DNA from: Lachnospiraceae bacterium
Lineage (GTDB): Bacteria > Bacillota > Clostridia > Lachnospirales > Lachnospiraceae
Length of the DNA: 64,000 bases
Direction of reading: 5' to 3'
Assembly (NCBI GenBank): GCA_029054245.1
Contig: JAIDFQ010000005.1
Location: 104,158 to 168,157, forward strand
Each line of letters opens with the position of its first letter. The stretch's first letter is position 1. The notes below the pieces were generated by a model. The model was not told where the DNA came from. It did no database searches and saw only the letters and a program-made list of their open reading frames with translations. Positions 36,319 through 44,021 of this stretch are shown here, piece by piece. The translations under genes and the position numbers were made by a program.

Positions 36319-36337
36319 AAAAATTTAAATTCAGGTA

Positions 36338-36364
36338 TAAAGTATTGGAGAAAGCCTCCGATAT
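36338..36364 (+). promoter_or_regulatory. Sigma-28 promoter of fliC
   Basis: TAAA (36338-36341), a 15-nt spacer and TCCGATAT (36357-36364) give the same sigma-28 match as the flaG promoter. It starts about 20 nt after the fliT stop and leaves a leader of some 135 nt before the fliC start codon. Confidence 0.85.
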
Positions 36365-36370
36365 AATATA

Positions 36371-36506
36371 CAAGTAAAGCAAAACAATTGCTTACAAACA
36401 TAAGGCAGTCCAGCTTTTGGATGCGTACGAATCCGAAAGCAAGGCTGCACAACAAATTAGTAAACGTACGCAGGGAAGCGGCGTTAAATTCAAGGAGGAA
36501 TATATT
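36371..36506 (+). promoter_or_regulatory. Structured fliC mRNA leader, putative CsrA target
   Basis: The leader contains GCGTACG (36423-36429) and its exact complement CGTACGC (36465-36471), which can form a 7-bp stem. GGA motifs occur in TTGGATG, CAGGGAAG and in the Shine-Dalgarno AAGGAGG itself at 36492-36498. This is the layout of CsrA-repressed flagellin leaders, in which a GGA site overlaps the ribosome binding site. Direct binding is inference. Confidence 0.5.
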
Positions 36507-37400
36507 ATGGTAGTACAACACAATCTTACAGCAATGAACTCTAACAGAATGTTAGGAATCACAACTAGCACACAGGCTAAGTCAACAGAGAAGTTATCAT
36601 CTGGTTACAAGATTAACCGTGCAGCTGATGATGCAGCAGGCTTATCTATCAGTGAAAAGATGAGAAGACAGATCAGAGGTCTTACACAGGCTGTTTCTAA
36701 CGCACAGGATGGTATCTCTGCAGTACAGACAGCTGAAGGTGCACTCGGTGAAGTGCATGACATGTTACAGCGTATGAATGAACTTGCTATCAAAGCTGGT
36801 AATGAAACATTACAGTCCGTAGATAGAAAGTACATCCAGCAGGAACTTGATCAGCTGAAATCTGAAATTGACAGAGTTCAGACAACAACTACATTCAATG
36901 AGCAGAAACTGTTGAACGGTGATTTCTCTGCTGGTAAGGCTCTCCAGGTTGGTTCAGAAGTTGATGATGACAACAGAATCAAGGTTACAATCTTGAAGAT
37001 GGATTGGGATACAATTTCAAATTCTGCTACTAAGATGCCTGGTTCAACAGCTGGTAATGGAAAAGGCGACAAGACATTACAGGTATTTAAAGAAGGCGAA
37101 GATGCAACTAAAGTAGAAGCAAACATCAAAGCTACTGTTTCCAGTATCAAGACAGCTATCCAGAACGTATCCGAGCAGAGATCCAGACTTGGTGCTACTC
37201 AGAACAGACTTGAGCACACAGTTAACAACCTGAACAACGTTGTAGAGAATACTACATCTGCTGAATCTGCTATCCGTGATACAGATATGGCTTCTGAGAT
37301 GGTTAAGTACTCCAACAACCAGATTCTTGCTCAGGCAGGTCAGGCTATGTTGGCACAGGCTAATCAGTCTAATCAGGGTGTATTATCCTTACTTGGCTAA
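36507..37400 (+). CDS. fliC: Flagellin
   Basis: A 297-residue flagellin with AAGGAGG before ATG 36507; the frame is open 90 bases further up but lies in the leader. The N-terminal D0/D1 domain (VVQHNLTAMNSNRMLGITT, STEKLSSGYKINRAADDAAGLSISEKMR) and C-terminal domain (AESAIRDTDMASEMVKYSNNQILAQAGQAMLAQANQ, ending LLG) are well kept. The middle is very short, only about 60 residues, so the surface-exposed D2/D3 domain is missing. Codon use is strongly biased, as in a highly expressed gene. Glycosyltransferases next door suggest it may be glycosylated on Ser or Thr residues of D1. Confidence 0.97.
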   Translation: MVVQHNLTAMNSNRMLGITTSTQAKSTEKLSSGYKINRAADDAAGLSISEKMRRQIRGLTQAVSNAQDGISAVQTAEGALGEVHDMLQRMNELAIKAGNETLQSVDRKYIQQELDQLKSEIDRVQTTTTFNEQKLLNGDFSAGKALQVGSEVDDDNRIKVTILKMDWDTISNSATKMPGSTAGNGKGDKTLQVFKEGEDATKVEANIKATVSSIKTAIQNVSEQRSRLGATQNRLEHTVNNLNNVVENTTSAESAIRDTDMASEMVKYSNNQILAQAGQAMLAQANQSNQGVLSLLG

Positions 37401-37433
37401 TCAGAGTGAGTATAAACATTGCAGTAAACTACC

Positions 37434-37472
37434 AAAAAGGGAATGGATGAAATCCATTCCCTTTTTCTTTTT
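37434..37472. terminator. Bidirectional terminator between fliC and GT2-TPR gene
   Basis: AAAAAGGGAATGGA (37434-37447) pairs perfectly with TCCATTCCCTTTTT (37453-37466) around a 5-nt loop, followed by CTTTTT. The A-run at the left makes it work as a terminator for the leftward gene cluster too. Confidence 0.9.
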
Positions 37473-37507
37473 ATGCCAAGGAATTAAAATAGATATACTG
37501 TTTGGAC

Positions 37508-38563
37508 CTAATCATAAATCGTTGACAAACGTTTCAATGCAGGTTCAAAATCACCGCATTTTTGATAAAAGGAAGCAGCGTCATTTAAATTCCCCATTTG
37601 TTCATTGATTAATCCCATGTAATACCAGCAGAGGAATGTGTTTGTCCCTTCGGCATATGGGTTGTCCATAGAGGTTGCTTTGATAAACTCTGACATCGCT
37701 TTAATGGGCTGTCCTGACACATAGTAGATTCTTCCCATTAGAAACACAAAATCTGGATTTGTAGCAAAGGTATCATAAATCTGTTCAAACTGGAGCGCTT
37801 CTTCTATCCTGCCTAAGTGAAGCAGACAATTGCCATAGGCTTGAATGGTAAGCCGTAGATATTCTAAGGTAGGACTTAAATCAAATGTAAGAACGTGGGA
37901 ATAGTATTGGGCAGCTGTTTCATAATTATCCATACAATAGTATTCCTGTCCCATTTGAAAGTATAAATAGGGATCATCGGGATGGAGATCCAATTCTTTT
38001 TGCAGAAGCGTCGTATTGCGTATTCGCTTTGCCTCTAATTCTTCTTCTGTACCGACATAGCCTGTGTGAAGAACAGTAAGTGGAATTTCAAAGGCGTAAG
38101 GAGTCTGGGATGTGGAAGGGGTGAGCTGTTCATGAATAGGCGCTTCATAATGATAATATCGACGATTGAAAAAACGCTCTACCATATCAATATAGATTCT
38201 TTGCTGATTTCCGCTGGGAGTAAAGTTTTTCCTTCTTAATCGTCCGATGTAGGCAGGATATTCCCGGGCAAGAATCATAAATTCCTCGGGATGGCTTTCT
38301 TCAGCCCATTCATCACAATCGAGTACCAGAATCCAGTCATAGGATGCTTTCGCGATAGAAAAATTGCGTGCAGCGCTAAAATCGTTGATCCATTCAAAAT
38401 CGTATACTTTTGCACCATATTTTTTGGCAATCTCTTTTGTGCGGTCAGTGGAACCGGTGTCTACCACAATGATTTCACAGTTAAAATGTTGAATGCTTTC
38501 AAGGCAGCGCTCAATATTTTTTTCTTCATTTTTTGCAATCATGCAAACGGAAAATGGTTTCAT
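37508..38563 (-). CDS. GT2 glycosyltransferase with C-terminal TPR repeats, copy 1
   Basis: A 351-residue protein. The first 220 residues are a GT2 domain: FSVCMIAKNEEKNIERCLES, VVDTGSTDRTKEIA, DFSAARNFSIAKASYDWILVLDCDEW where DCDE is the metal site. Residues about 210-345 form TPR-like helix pairs (DDPYLYFQMGQEYYCMDNYETAAQYYSHVL, FVFLMGRIYYVSGQPIKAMSEF). This architecture occurs next to flagellin genes and in SunS-type protein glycosyltransferases, where TPRs bind a protein acceptor. AGGAG precedes the ATG. It is the last gene of a leftward group of four. Confidence 0.82.
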   Translation of the reverse strand: MKPFSVCMIAKNEEKNIERCLESIQHFNCEIIVVDTGSTDRTKEIAKKYGAKVYDFEWINDFSAARNFSIAKASYDWILVLDCDEWAEESHPEEFMILAREYPAYIGRLRRKNFTPSGNQQRIYIDMVERFFNRRYYHYEAPIHEQLTPSTSQTPYAFEIPLTVLHTGYVGTEEELEAKRIRNTTLLQKELDLHPDDPYLYFQMGQEYYCMDNYETAAQYYSHVLTFDLSPTLEYLRLTIQAYGNCLLHLGRIEEALQFEQIYDTFATNPDFVFLMGRIYYVSGQPIKAMSEFIKATSMDNPYAEGTNTFLCWYYMGLINEQMGNLNDAASFYQKCGDFEPALKRLSTIYD

Positions 38564-38578
38564 ATGTTTTCCTCTCCT

Positions 38579-39751
38579 TTATAAATAAGATTCCATTTCT
38601 TGAATCCGGTGGACAAAGGTATGTTCCCGCGCAATTTTGTCATGGGCAGATGCAGCCATCTGCATGCATTCCTTTTCATTCAGAAGATAGTAATGGATTT
38701 TATCAAGGAGATCATTTTGACTGTCATAAAAGGCAAAATCATCGCCGGGAATAAAGGAATCAAGAAAGTCTGTCTGATAGTTGCTTAGCAAAAAGCCTCC
38801 AGCGCCCATAATGTCAAAAGCACGTAGGGGAATGCCGCTTTTGATGCTTCTAAGGGACATATTAAGGTTGATTTTAGATTTTTTATAAACGTAAGGCGCT
38901 ATTGCATAGGGATCCATGGGTTCATGCAAAATGGCATTGGCGTGCTGGAAACTCTGATCCGGCGTGTAGATATCTATGGGGTATCTTTCAGCAATGGCAT
39001 GAAGAAGTTCAGTCCGCTCAATGGAAGTAATCTTTCGGTTTACATAATATTGCGAATATATATATTCATTGGACTCTACACCATCGGCATTGGTCATGGA
39101 CGGGCAGACAGTCATCATATCTTCCATAATCTCAGGGGTCAGAGTATCCTGCACAAAATTGTAGCCATATACATTTCGCTGGGCAGCCATGACACCGTCT
39201 AAGTAACCTTTGGCAAATGGTGTAAGATTGTCGAAACGTCGGAAAAATCCGCTTTTATAATTTTCCGTGTAGAGTGCGCCTACAAAGGAGATATCTGTTT
39301 TGTTAACATGTGGGGATTGGGAAAAAGAATTAAAGTCCACCATCTGGTCCAGACGTTTTGTATTGGCAGCAAGAGGAAGATAGTGAACGGTTTGAATACC
39401 GTTTTTTATAAATTCGTATGCAAATTCTTTATCAAAAATAAAAATGTGATTGCAGGGTGAGATTGTCGTATAAGAGTATAGAGTGATATAGGGACTATCA
39501 TAAACCCAGCATACATAGGGAACGCTTTCTGCGTTGCATACCTTAGAAATGATGGGATAATAATTAAAAGAAAAAACGTAATCAGGTATATGTTTATGAA
39601 GCTGTTGAGTCAGAGAGGTTTCATAATCAGGATCGTTGCGGTAGTTCTCAGGGAAAAAAGGAAAAGAGACTACCTCATGACCGATTTCCCTGTAGGCGTC
39701 TTTCAAATCATCTATACAAAAGCAATTCCATTCTAAAAAAAGAATTTTCAT
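38579..39751 (-). CDS. CgeB-like GT-B glycosyltransferase, copy 1
   Basis: A 390-residue protein. KILFLEWNCFCIDDLKDAYREIGHEV starts the N-terminal DUF3880-type Rossmann half, with VFSFNYYPIISKVCN and VPYVCWVYDSP. The second half has SFVGALYTENY, SKINLNMSLRSIKSGIPLRAFDIMGAGGFLLSNYQTDF, the maturation-type donor-binding loop of CgeB/Glyco_trans_1_2 proteins. A paralogue lies at 41994-43187 on the other strand. AAAGGT lies upstream of the ATG. It probably adds a sugar to flagellin or to a growing glycan. Confidence 0.75.
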   Translation of the reverse strand: MKILFLEWNCFCIDDLKDAYREIGHEVVSFPFFPENYRNDPDYETSLTQQLHKHIPDYVFSFNYYPIISKVCNAESVPYVCWVYDSPYITLYSYTTISPCNHIFIFDKEFAYEFIKNGIQTVHYLPLAANTKRLDQMVDFNSFSQSPHVNKTDISFVGALYTENYKSGFFRRFDNLTPFAKGYLDGVMAAQRNVYGYNFVQDTLTPEIMEDMMTVCPSMTNADGVESNEYIYSQYYVNRKITSIERTELLHAIAERYPIDIYTPDQSFQHANAILHEPMDPYAIAPYVYKKSKINLNMSLRSIKSGIPLRAFDIMGAGGFLLSNYQTDFLDSFIPGDDFAFYDSQNDLLDKIHYYLLNEKECMQMAASAHDKIAREHTFVHRIQEMESYL

Positions 39752-39774
39752 CAGTGTTCTACCTTTCTGTCAAA

Positions 39775-40836
39775 TTAAAGCGGAGGTGATAGCAAAGAGA
39801 GTCGATGTTTTGCTGGAGCATAATTTCCGCATTTCGCATAAAATTTTACTGCGTTTTCTTTATTTCCAGTACATTCATATATAACGCCAATGTTATAATT
39901 GGGCATGTAACTATTGATTCCTGCTGTTTTACCGTTTTTCATTGAAGCGGCTTTTTGGAATTCACATACTGCCTGATCAAAAAGGGCATTATTCATATAA
40001 ATCAACCCCATGAGGAATACAAAGTCAGACTGGGAAGAAAATATCTCATATACGTTGACGAGGCTTAAAGCCGCTTCATATTCTTTTTGCTCCAGCAGGC
40101 AGTAGCCATAGGATTCAATCATTTCCTGAACATAGGTAAGAGCTGGATCAAGATCGCAGGAGAGCCCCGCATCAAAGTATTGGCAGGCGGCAGGGTAATC
40201 CTTTAAAATCTGATAACACTTTCCTGTTTGGAACAGAAGATAAGGATCGTTGGGGGCAGCTTTGAGTGAAAGGAGCAGCAGTTCTAAGTTTCTGCGGGCT
40301 TTCGCGGTAAGGCAGTCCTCATTCTCATAGCCATGGTGATGGAAAGAAAGGTCTACAGGACAATAAACAGGGGAGGAATCGTCAAGCGGCAAGACCTGTT
40401 CATGAATGATGCCGCGGTAGCTGTTGTAATTCTTGTTAAAAAGACGTGCTACCTGCTCTGTCATAATGGAAGCTTGACCAGACAACAGACTACAGGGATT
40501 GTGTCGTGTAATCGTACCGATTTCCTTTTGGTGGGAGCCAATAAAAGAAATCAGGCTGGGGAGGTTTGCCTCTTTCAGGTATTCATCAAAATCTATTACC
40601 AAAATCCAGTCATTAGAAGCTTTGGAGATTGAAAAATTCCTGGCAGCGCTGAAATCATTTGTCCATTCAAAATGATAGAGATGATCTGTATATTGGGAAA
40701 TCAAATCTCTTGTATGGTCGGTTGAGCCAGTATCAGCAATGATAAGTTCAAAACCCAGTTTTTTTAAAGGGGTAAGACACTTGTGCACATTTGGCTCTTC
40801 ATTTTTAGCAATCATGCAGACGGAAATAGGAAGCAT
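39775..40836 (-). CDS. GT2 glycosyltransferase with C-terminal TPR repeats, copy 2
   Basis: A 353-residue paralogue of the gene at 37508. The GT2 part has ISVCMIAKNEEPNVHKCLTPL, IADTGSTDHTRDLI, NDFSAARNFSISKASNDWILVIDFDEYL (here DFDE replaces DCDE). The C-terminal TPR part reads NDPYLLFQTGKCYQILKDYPAACQYFDAGL and FVFLMGLIYMNNALFDQAVCEF. The two copies share order and spacing of all motifs but differ in acceptor-loop sequence, so they likely act in succession on the same acceptor. GGAG is upstream of the ATG. Confidence 0.82.
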   Translation of the reverse strand: MLPISVCMIAKNEEPNVHKCLTPLKKLGFELIIADTGSTDHTRDLISQYTDHLYHFEWTNDFSAARNFSISKASNDWILVIDFDEYLKEANLPSLISFIGSHQKEIGTITRHNPCSLLSGQASIMTEQVARLFNKNYNSYRGIIHEQVLPLDDSSPVYCPVDLSFHHHGYENEDCLTAKARRNLELLLLSLKAAPNDPYLLFQTGKCYQILKDYPAACQYFDAGLSCDLDPALTYVQEMIESYGYCLLEQKEYEAALSLVNVYEIFSSQSDFVFLMGLIYMNNALFDQAVCEFQKAASMKNGKTAGINSYMPNYNIGVIYECTGNKENAVKFYAKCGNYAPAKHRLSLLSPPL

Positions 40837-40891
40837 AGGTGTTATTCTCCGGTTTCAATATATTGTGAATAGAGCTTTGCCAGCAATGGCT

Positions 40892-41776
40892 TTATCGTTC
40901 GGATCCGTCAAAGAAAAAATAATCCAGCCGGTCATTTAAGAGCATAGCGAGATAGCCAAATGCACTTCGGTTGATGATCATAATATTGCACATACTCATA
41001 AGCTGTAGATCAATATAATTTTTCCCCTGCGTATTCCCTTCGATATAAGTTACACTTTGAGGAAGGGTAAGCCCAAGTGCAGCGCTATGCTGCCTGCACC
41101 AGGGGATATCGTCTGAAAAGACATAAAAAGCGGCATCTGGATGATGAGTCAAAATTTCTTTTATTTTATGTAAATAGTAGTCAGGGGTTGAAGCCCAGCC
41201 AAATTCTGCGTAATCACCGCGCCGAATATGTACAGCAACAGATTTCGTGTCCAAAATCTGATTGGCATAGAAACGGTTCCGCTCATCCGAAATAGGAGGA
41301 AAGAAAAGCTCCTTTTTTAAGATAGACTGATAGCTCCGGAACCAGTCAGGATGCTGCCAATAGCCGTGATAATAAACAAATTCGTTATCTGCTTTTATGA
41401 TTTCGGGAATAAAATTGTTACCAGGGACGCGGTATATTTGTCCGTCAAATGGATTGTGTTCATGATAATTCTCAAATTCCGTAATCATAATAATGTCAAA
41501 ATCAAGATTCTTAAAGGATTGAGGAATACTGCCGCCGGCTCTTTTTTCTTCAATTAATTGATTCCAGATCTCAAGCTCAAAATATTGGCTTAGCAGTTTT
41601 GGTTTTAAATGAAAAATGTGTTCCAATTCGTAACCGTTGTGCACTTTGTTTAAAAAGAAAAAAGAATCGTCAAAATACCAGTTATCCTGTTCTGGGCAGG
41701 AAAGCTGTGCATATCTGACAAAAATATATTGAAATATCTGATTGGCGAGACCGCCGTTTAGGTACTGGATTTTCAT
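40892..41776 (-). CDS. GT11 alpha-1,2-fucosyltransferase-like
   Basis: A 294-residue inverting fucosyltransferase. The N terminus MKIQYLNGGLANQIFQYIF is the GT11 GGLGNQ-type motif. VAVHIRRGDYAEF holds the HxRRGDY donor-binding block, YVFSDDIPWC is motif III and DLQLMSMCNIMIINRSAFGYLAMLL is motif IV, with NRSAFGYL in place of the usual NSSFSWWGA. GDP-fucose is the probable donor. It is the first gene of the leftward group and has AAAGGA upstream. A terminal fucose on a flagellin glycan would fit the context. Confidence 0.88.
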   Translation of the reverse strand: MKIQYLNGGLANQIFQYIFVRYAQLSCPEQDNWYFDDSFFFLNKVHNGYELEHIFHLKPKLLSQYFELEIWNQLIEEKRAGGSIPQSFKNLDFDIIMITEFENYHEHNPFDGQIYRVPGNNFIPEIIKADNEFVYYHGYWQHPDWFRSYQSILKKELFFPPISDERNRFYANQILDTKSVAVHIRRGDYAEFGWASTPDYYLHKIKEILTHHPDAAFYVFSDDIPWCRQHSAALGLTLPQSVTYIEGNTQGKNYIDLQLMSMCNIMIINRSAFGYLAMLLNDRLDYFFFDGSER

Positions 41777-41993
41777 GATGTTATCCTTTAATTGTTTTTT
41801 GCTGCATTTTAATAAGATTTACATGTAAAGACTATTACAAAATTATTATAACATGTAAAAGGAGGTATTAAAAGAATTTTAAAATCTATAAGGTTTTGGT
41901 TTTTGAAAATTATACATGACAAACCAATATCTGCATGCTATACTTTTGATAAATCTATATTTTAAAATTCATGATATCGGAGAGGAAGGAAGC
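41777..41993. promoter_or_regulatory. Divergent promoter region between two glycosyltransferase groups
   Basis: Two ACATGTAAA copies (41821-41829, and 41851-41859) flank the region. On the minus strand TGTTATAAT (-10 at 41850-41845) is an extended -10 for the leftward group. On the plus strand ATGACA (41916-41921), a 17-nt spacer and TATACT (41939-41944) with an upstream TG form a promoter for the rightward gene. No sigma-28 match is seen. The repeated 9-mer could be an operator. Confidence 0.5.
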
Positions 41994-43187
41994 ATGATAA
42001 GCCGTATTTTGATTTACCATTGGGGCGCGTTGGGAGATGGAGCCTTTGTGGATTGTATGCGAAGCATAGGAGTGGAGTGCATCCTTTTTTCCGAAAGGAT
42101 GGAAGATTATCACGCAGATGGCAGGTTTGCCAAGGAAATATTATCAGTCATCCATGCAGAAGGCGTGGAGGCTGTTTTCAGTTATGATTATTTTCCACTG
42201 ATTTCCATGCTTTGTGATTTGAATCATATCCCTTATGTATCATGGATTTATGACTGCCCAATGAATACCCTGATGTCGGGGACGCTTGGAAATGACTGCA
42301 ATTATATCTTTTGCTTTGATGCGTGGTATACGGAGGAGTTATGTAAACTGGGGGCAAAGCATATTTATCATTTTCCGTTGGCAGTAGAGGGAGATGTTCT
42401 GGAAACGGTGATAAGAAAAGAGCGTGAAACACCGGGACTTAGTGAAAAATATAAGAGTGATATTTCTTTTGTGGGAAATATGTATAATGGAGAAAAGAAT
42501 CGTCTGAGAAGAGCGGAATTTACAGAATATACGCGCGGGTATGTGGAAGGGCTGATTAAGTCACAAATGCTCATTCATGGTTACAATTTACTTGCTGATT
42601 CGCTCCATCCGCAGATTATAGAAGAAATTGTTAATAAATGTGAACTGAAGCTGAGTGATAATTATATTAGTCAATTCGGGCAGATGGCGGCTGATGCAAT
42701 TGGCATTGAAGTGACAGCGAGGGAAAGAGAGCAGGTGATTAAAATACTCAGCGACAGATATCCCCTGACTTTGTACAGCAGTTACGCCGTGGAGGAAGCC
42801 GTCCGCGGTCAGTACTTATTGGAAAAGGGTTATGCGGATTACGAGAACGAAATGCCGTTCATCTTTCATAACAGTAAAATCAACCTTAATATTACGTCAA
42901 GGACGATTCAGTCGGGGATACCGAAGCGGGTACTGGATATTCTTGCCTGTGGCGGATTTTGCCTGACGAATTATCAGCCGGAAATAGCGGAGTATTTTGA
43001 GGATGGAGTTGATCTGGTGATGTATTCGGGAATGGCAGATTTGGTTGCGAAAGCAGAGTATTATCTGAATCATGAGAAAGAGAGGATTGCGATTGCTGAA
43101 AATGGCAGCAGGAAAGTCAGGGAGGACTTTGACCTGAAAAAGAGGGCTGCACAGATGTGGGAAGCAGTGATAGAATCCTGTAAGTGA
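41994..43187 (+). CDS. CgeB-like GT-B glycosyltransferase, copy 2
   Basis: A 397-residue protein. ATG 41994 is chosen because AAGGAAG lies just upstream and the earlier in-frame ATG at 41916 falls inside the promoter. The N-terminal half has RILIYHWGALGDGAFVDCM, VEAVFSYDYFPLISMLCD and VPYVSWIYDCP; the C-terminal half has SFVGNMYNGEKN, SKINLNITSRTIQSGIPKRVLDILACGGFCLTNYQPEI. These motifs align with the copy at 38579, so the two are paralogues. It transfers an unknown sugar. It is transcribed alone, away from the leftward group. Confidence 0.75.
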   Translation: MISRILIYHWGALGDGAFVDCMRSIGVECILFSERMEDYHADGRFAKEILSVIHAEGVEAVFSYDYFPLISMLCDLNHIPYVSWIYDCPMNTLMSGTLGNDCNYIFCFDAWYTEELCKLGAKHIYHFPLAVEGDVLETVIRKERETPGLSEKYKSDISFVGNMYNGEKNRLRRAEFTEYTRGYVEGLIKSQMLIHGYNLLADSLHPQIIEEIVNKCELKLSDNYISQFGQMAADAIGIEVTAREREQVIKILSDRYPLTLYSSYAVEEAVRGQYLLEKGYADYENEMPFIFHNSKINLNITSRTIQSGIPKRVLDILACGGFCLTNYQPEIAEYFEDGVDLVMYSGMADLVAKAEYYLNHEKERIAIAENGSRKVREDFDLKKRAAQMWEAVIESCK

Positions 43188-43288
43188 AAATTTCCCCATC
43201 TTTTTACGTTTTTATCAGTACTTCCATATATGGCACTAATAGAATTGTATAATAAGGTATAATATTACCATATTTGGGAGGACAAAAG

Positions 43289-43531
43289 ATGAAAGCACAA
43301 GACATGTTAGTGGAGCGAATCAACAATTTATGTAAGGAAAAGAGAATGACATATTATGCACTGTCATATGCGTCTGCGGTACCGATGACGACGCTGATCC
43401 ATATCGTGGATAAGTCAACGGTGAATCCGGGAGTACTGACGATAGGGAAATTGTGTGATGGATTCGGTATTACGTTGAAGGAATTTTTCGATTCTTCTGA
43501 GTTTGAATGTATAGAGCATTTTGACATGTGA
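43289..43531 (+). CDS. Small XRE-family HTH regulator
   Basis: An 80-residue Cro/CI-type protein; ATG 43289 has GGGAGG upstream and an in-frame TTG at 43274 overlaps it. The helix-turn-helix runs through MTYYALSYASAVPMTTLIHIVD (helices 2 and 3) and VNPGVLTIGKLCDGFGITLKEFF, the pattern of minimal XRE proteins. No other domain is present. It is followed by a second small HTH gene. The target is not known. Confidence 0.8.
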   Translation: MKAQDMLVERINNLCKEKRMTYYALSYASAVPMTTLIHIVDKSTVNPGVLTIGKLCDGFGITLKEFFDSSEFECIEHFDM

Positions 43532-43600
43532 TAAGTATTTATGTGGTTTATGAAAATTAGTACTTTAGTACATGTTAATACAAAGTTTATATTTTTTTAA

Positions 43601-43637
43601 GTGACTAGATTTTATGGGTGTGCTATACTTACCATAT
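43601..43637 (+). promoter_or_regulatory. Promoter of second HTH gene with shared 9-mer
   Basis: GTGACT (43601-43606), a 17-nt spacer and TATACT (43624-43629) form a sigma-A promoter. TTACCATAT (43629-43637) starts on the last base of the -10. The same 9-mer occurs at 43265-43273, just after a TATAAT, in front of the first HTH gene, so it may be a common operator. Confidence 0.5.
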
Positions 43638-43680
43638 GTGAAATTAAGTGGCGAAAATGCCGTGGTAAGGAGGTTATGCA

Positions 43681-44016
43681 ATGACAAAAGCAGAAATTTT
43701 GAAACAAGAGATACTGAAACAGTATAAAAGTGTAAGGCAGTTTGCTATTGATATGGAAATTCCTTATAGTACGTTAGTAACAGCATTGGATAGAGGGATT
43801 GAGGGAATGGCATATGGCACAGTAATTCGTATGTGTGATAGATTAAGCCTGAATCCGGTAGATTTTTCAACTCTTGAAAAAGGTGAAGTGCTTGGTGAAA
43901 AGATTCTGGAAAATAGAGTTATGCAGTATTACATCCAGTTGAATAAAAAAGGACGCAAGAGAATCCTTGAGATGATGGAAGATTACGTTCAGCTTGAAAA
44001 ATATAGGGAAATGTAA
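43681..44016 (+). CDS. Small XRE-family HTH regulator
   Basis: A 111-residue protein. Residues 14-65 (KQYKSVRQFAIDMEIPYSTL and VIRMCDRLSLNP) form the HTH, a short version of the Cro/CI fold. The C-terminal segment YYIQLNKKGRKRILEMMEDYVQLEKY is a helical tail. AAGGAGG precedes the ATG. The stop lies 5 nt before glf, so it is likely cotranscribed with the galactofuranose gene and could control it. Confidence 0.78.
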   Translation: MTKAEILKQEILKQYKSVRQFAIDMEIPYSTLVTALDRGIEGMAYGTVIRMCDRLSLNPVDFSTLEKGEVLGEKILENRVMQYYIQLNKKGRKRILEMMEDYVQLEKYREM

Positions 44017-44021
44017 GCTGA

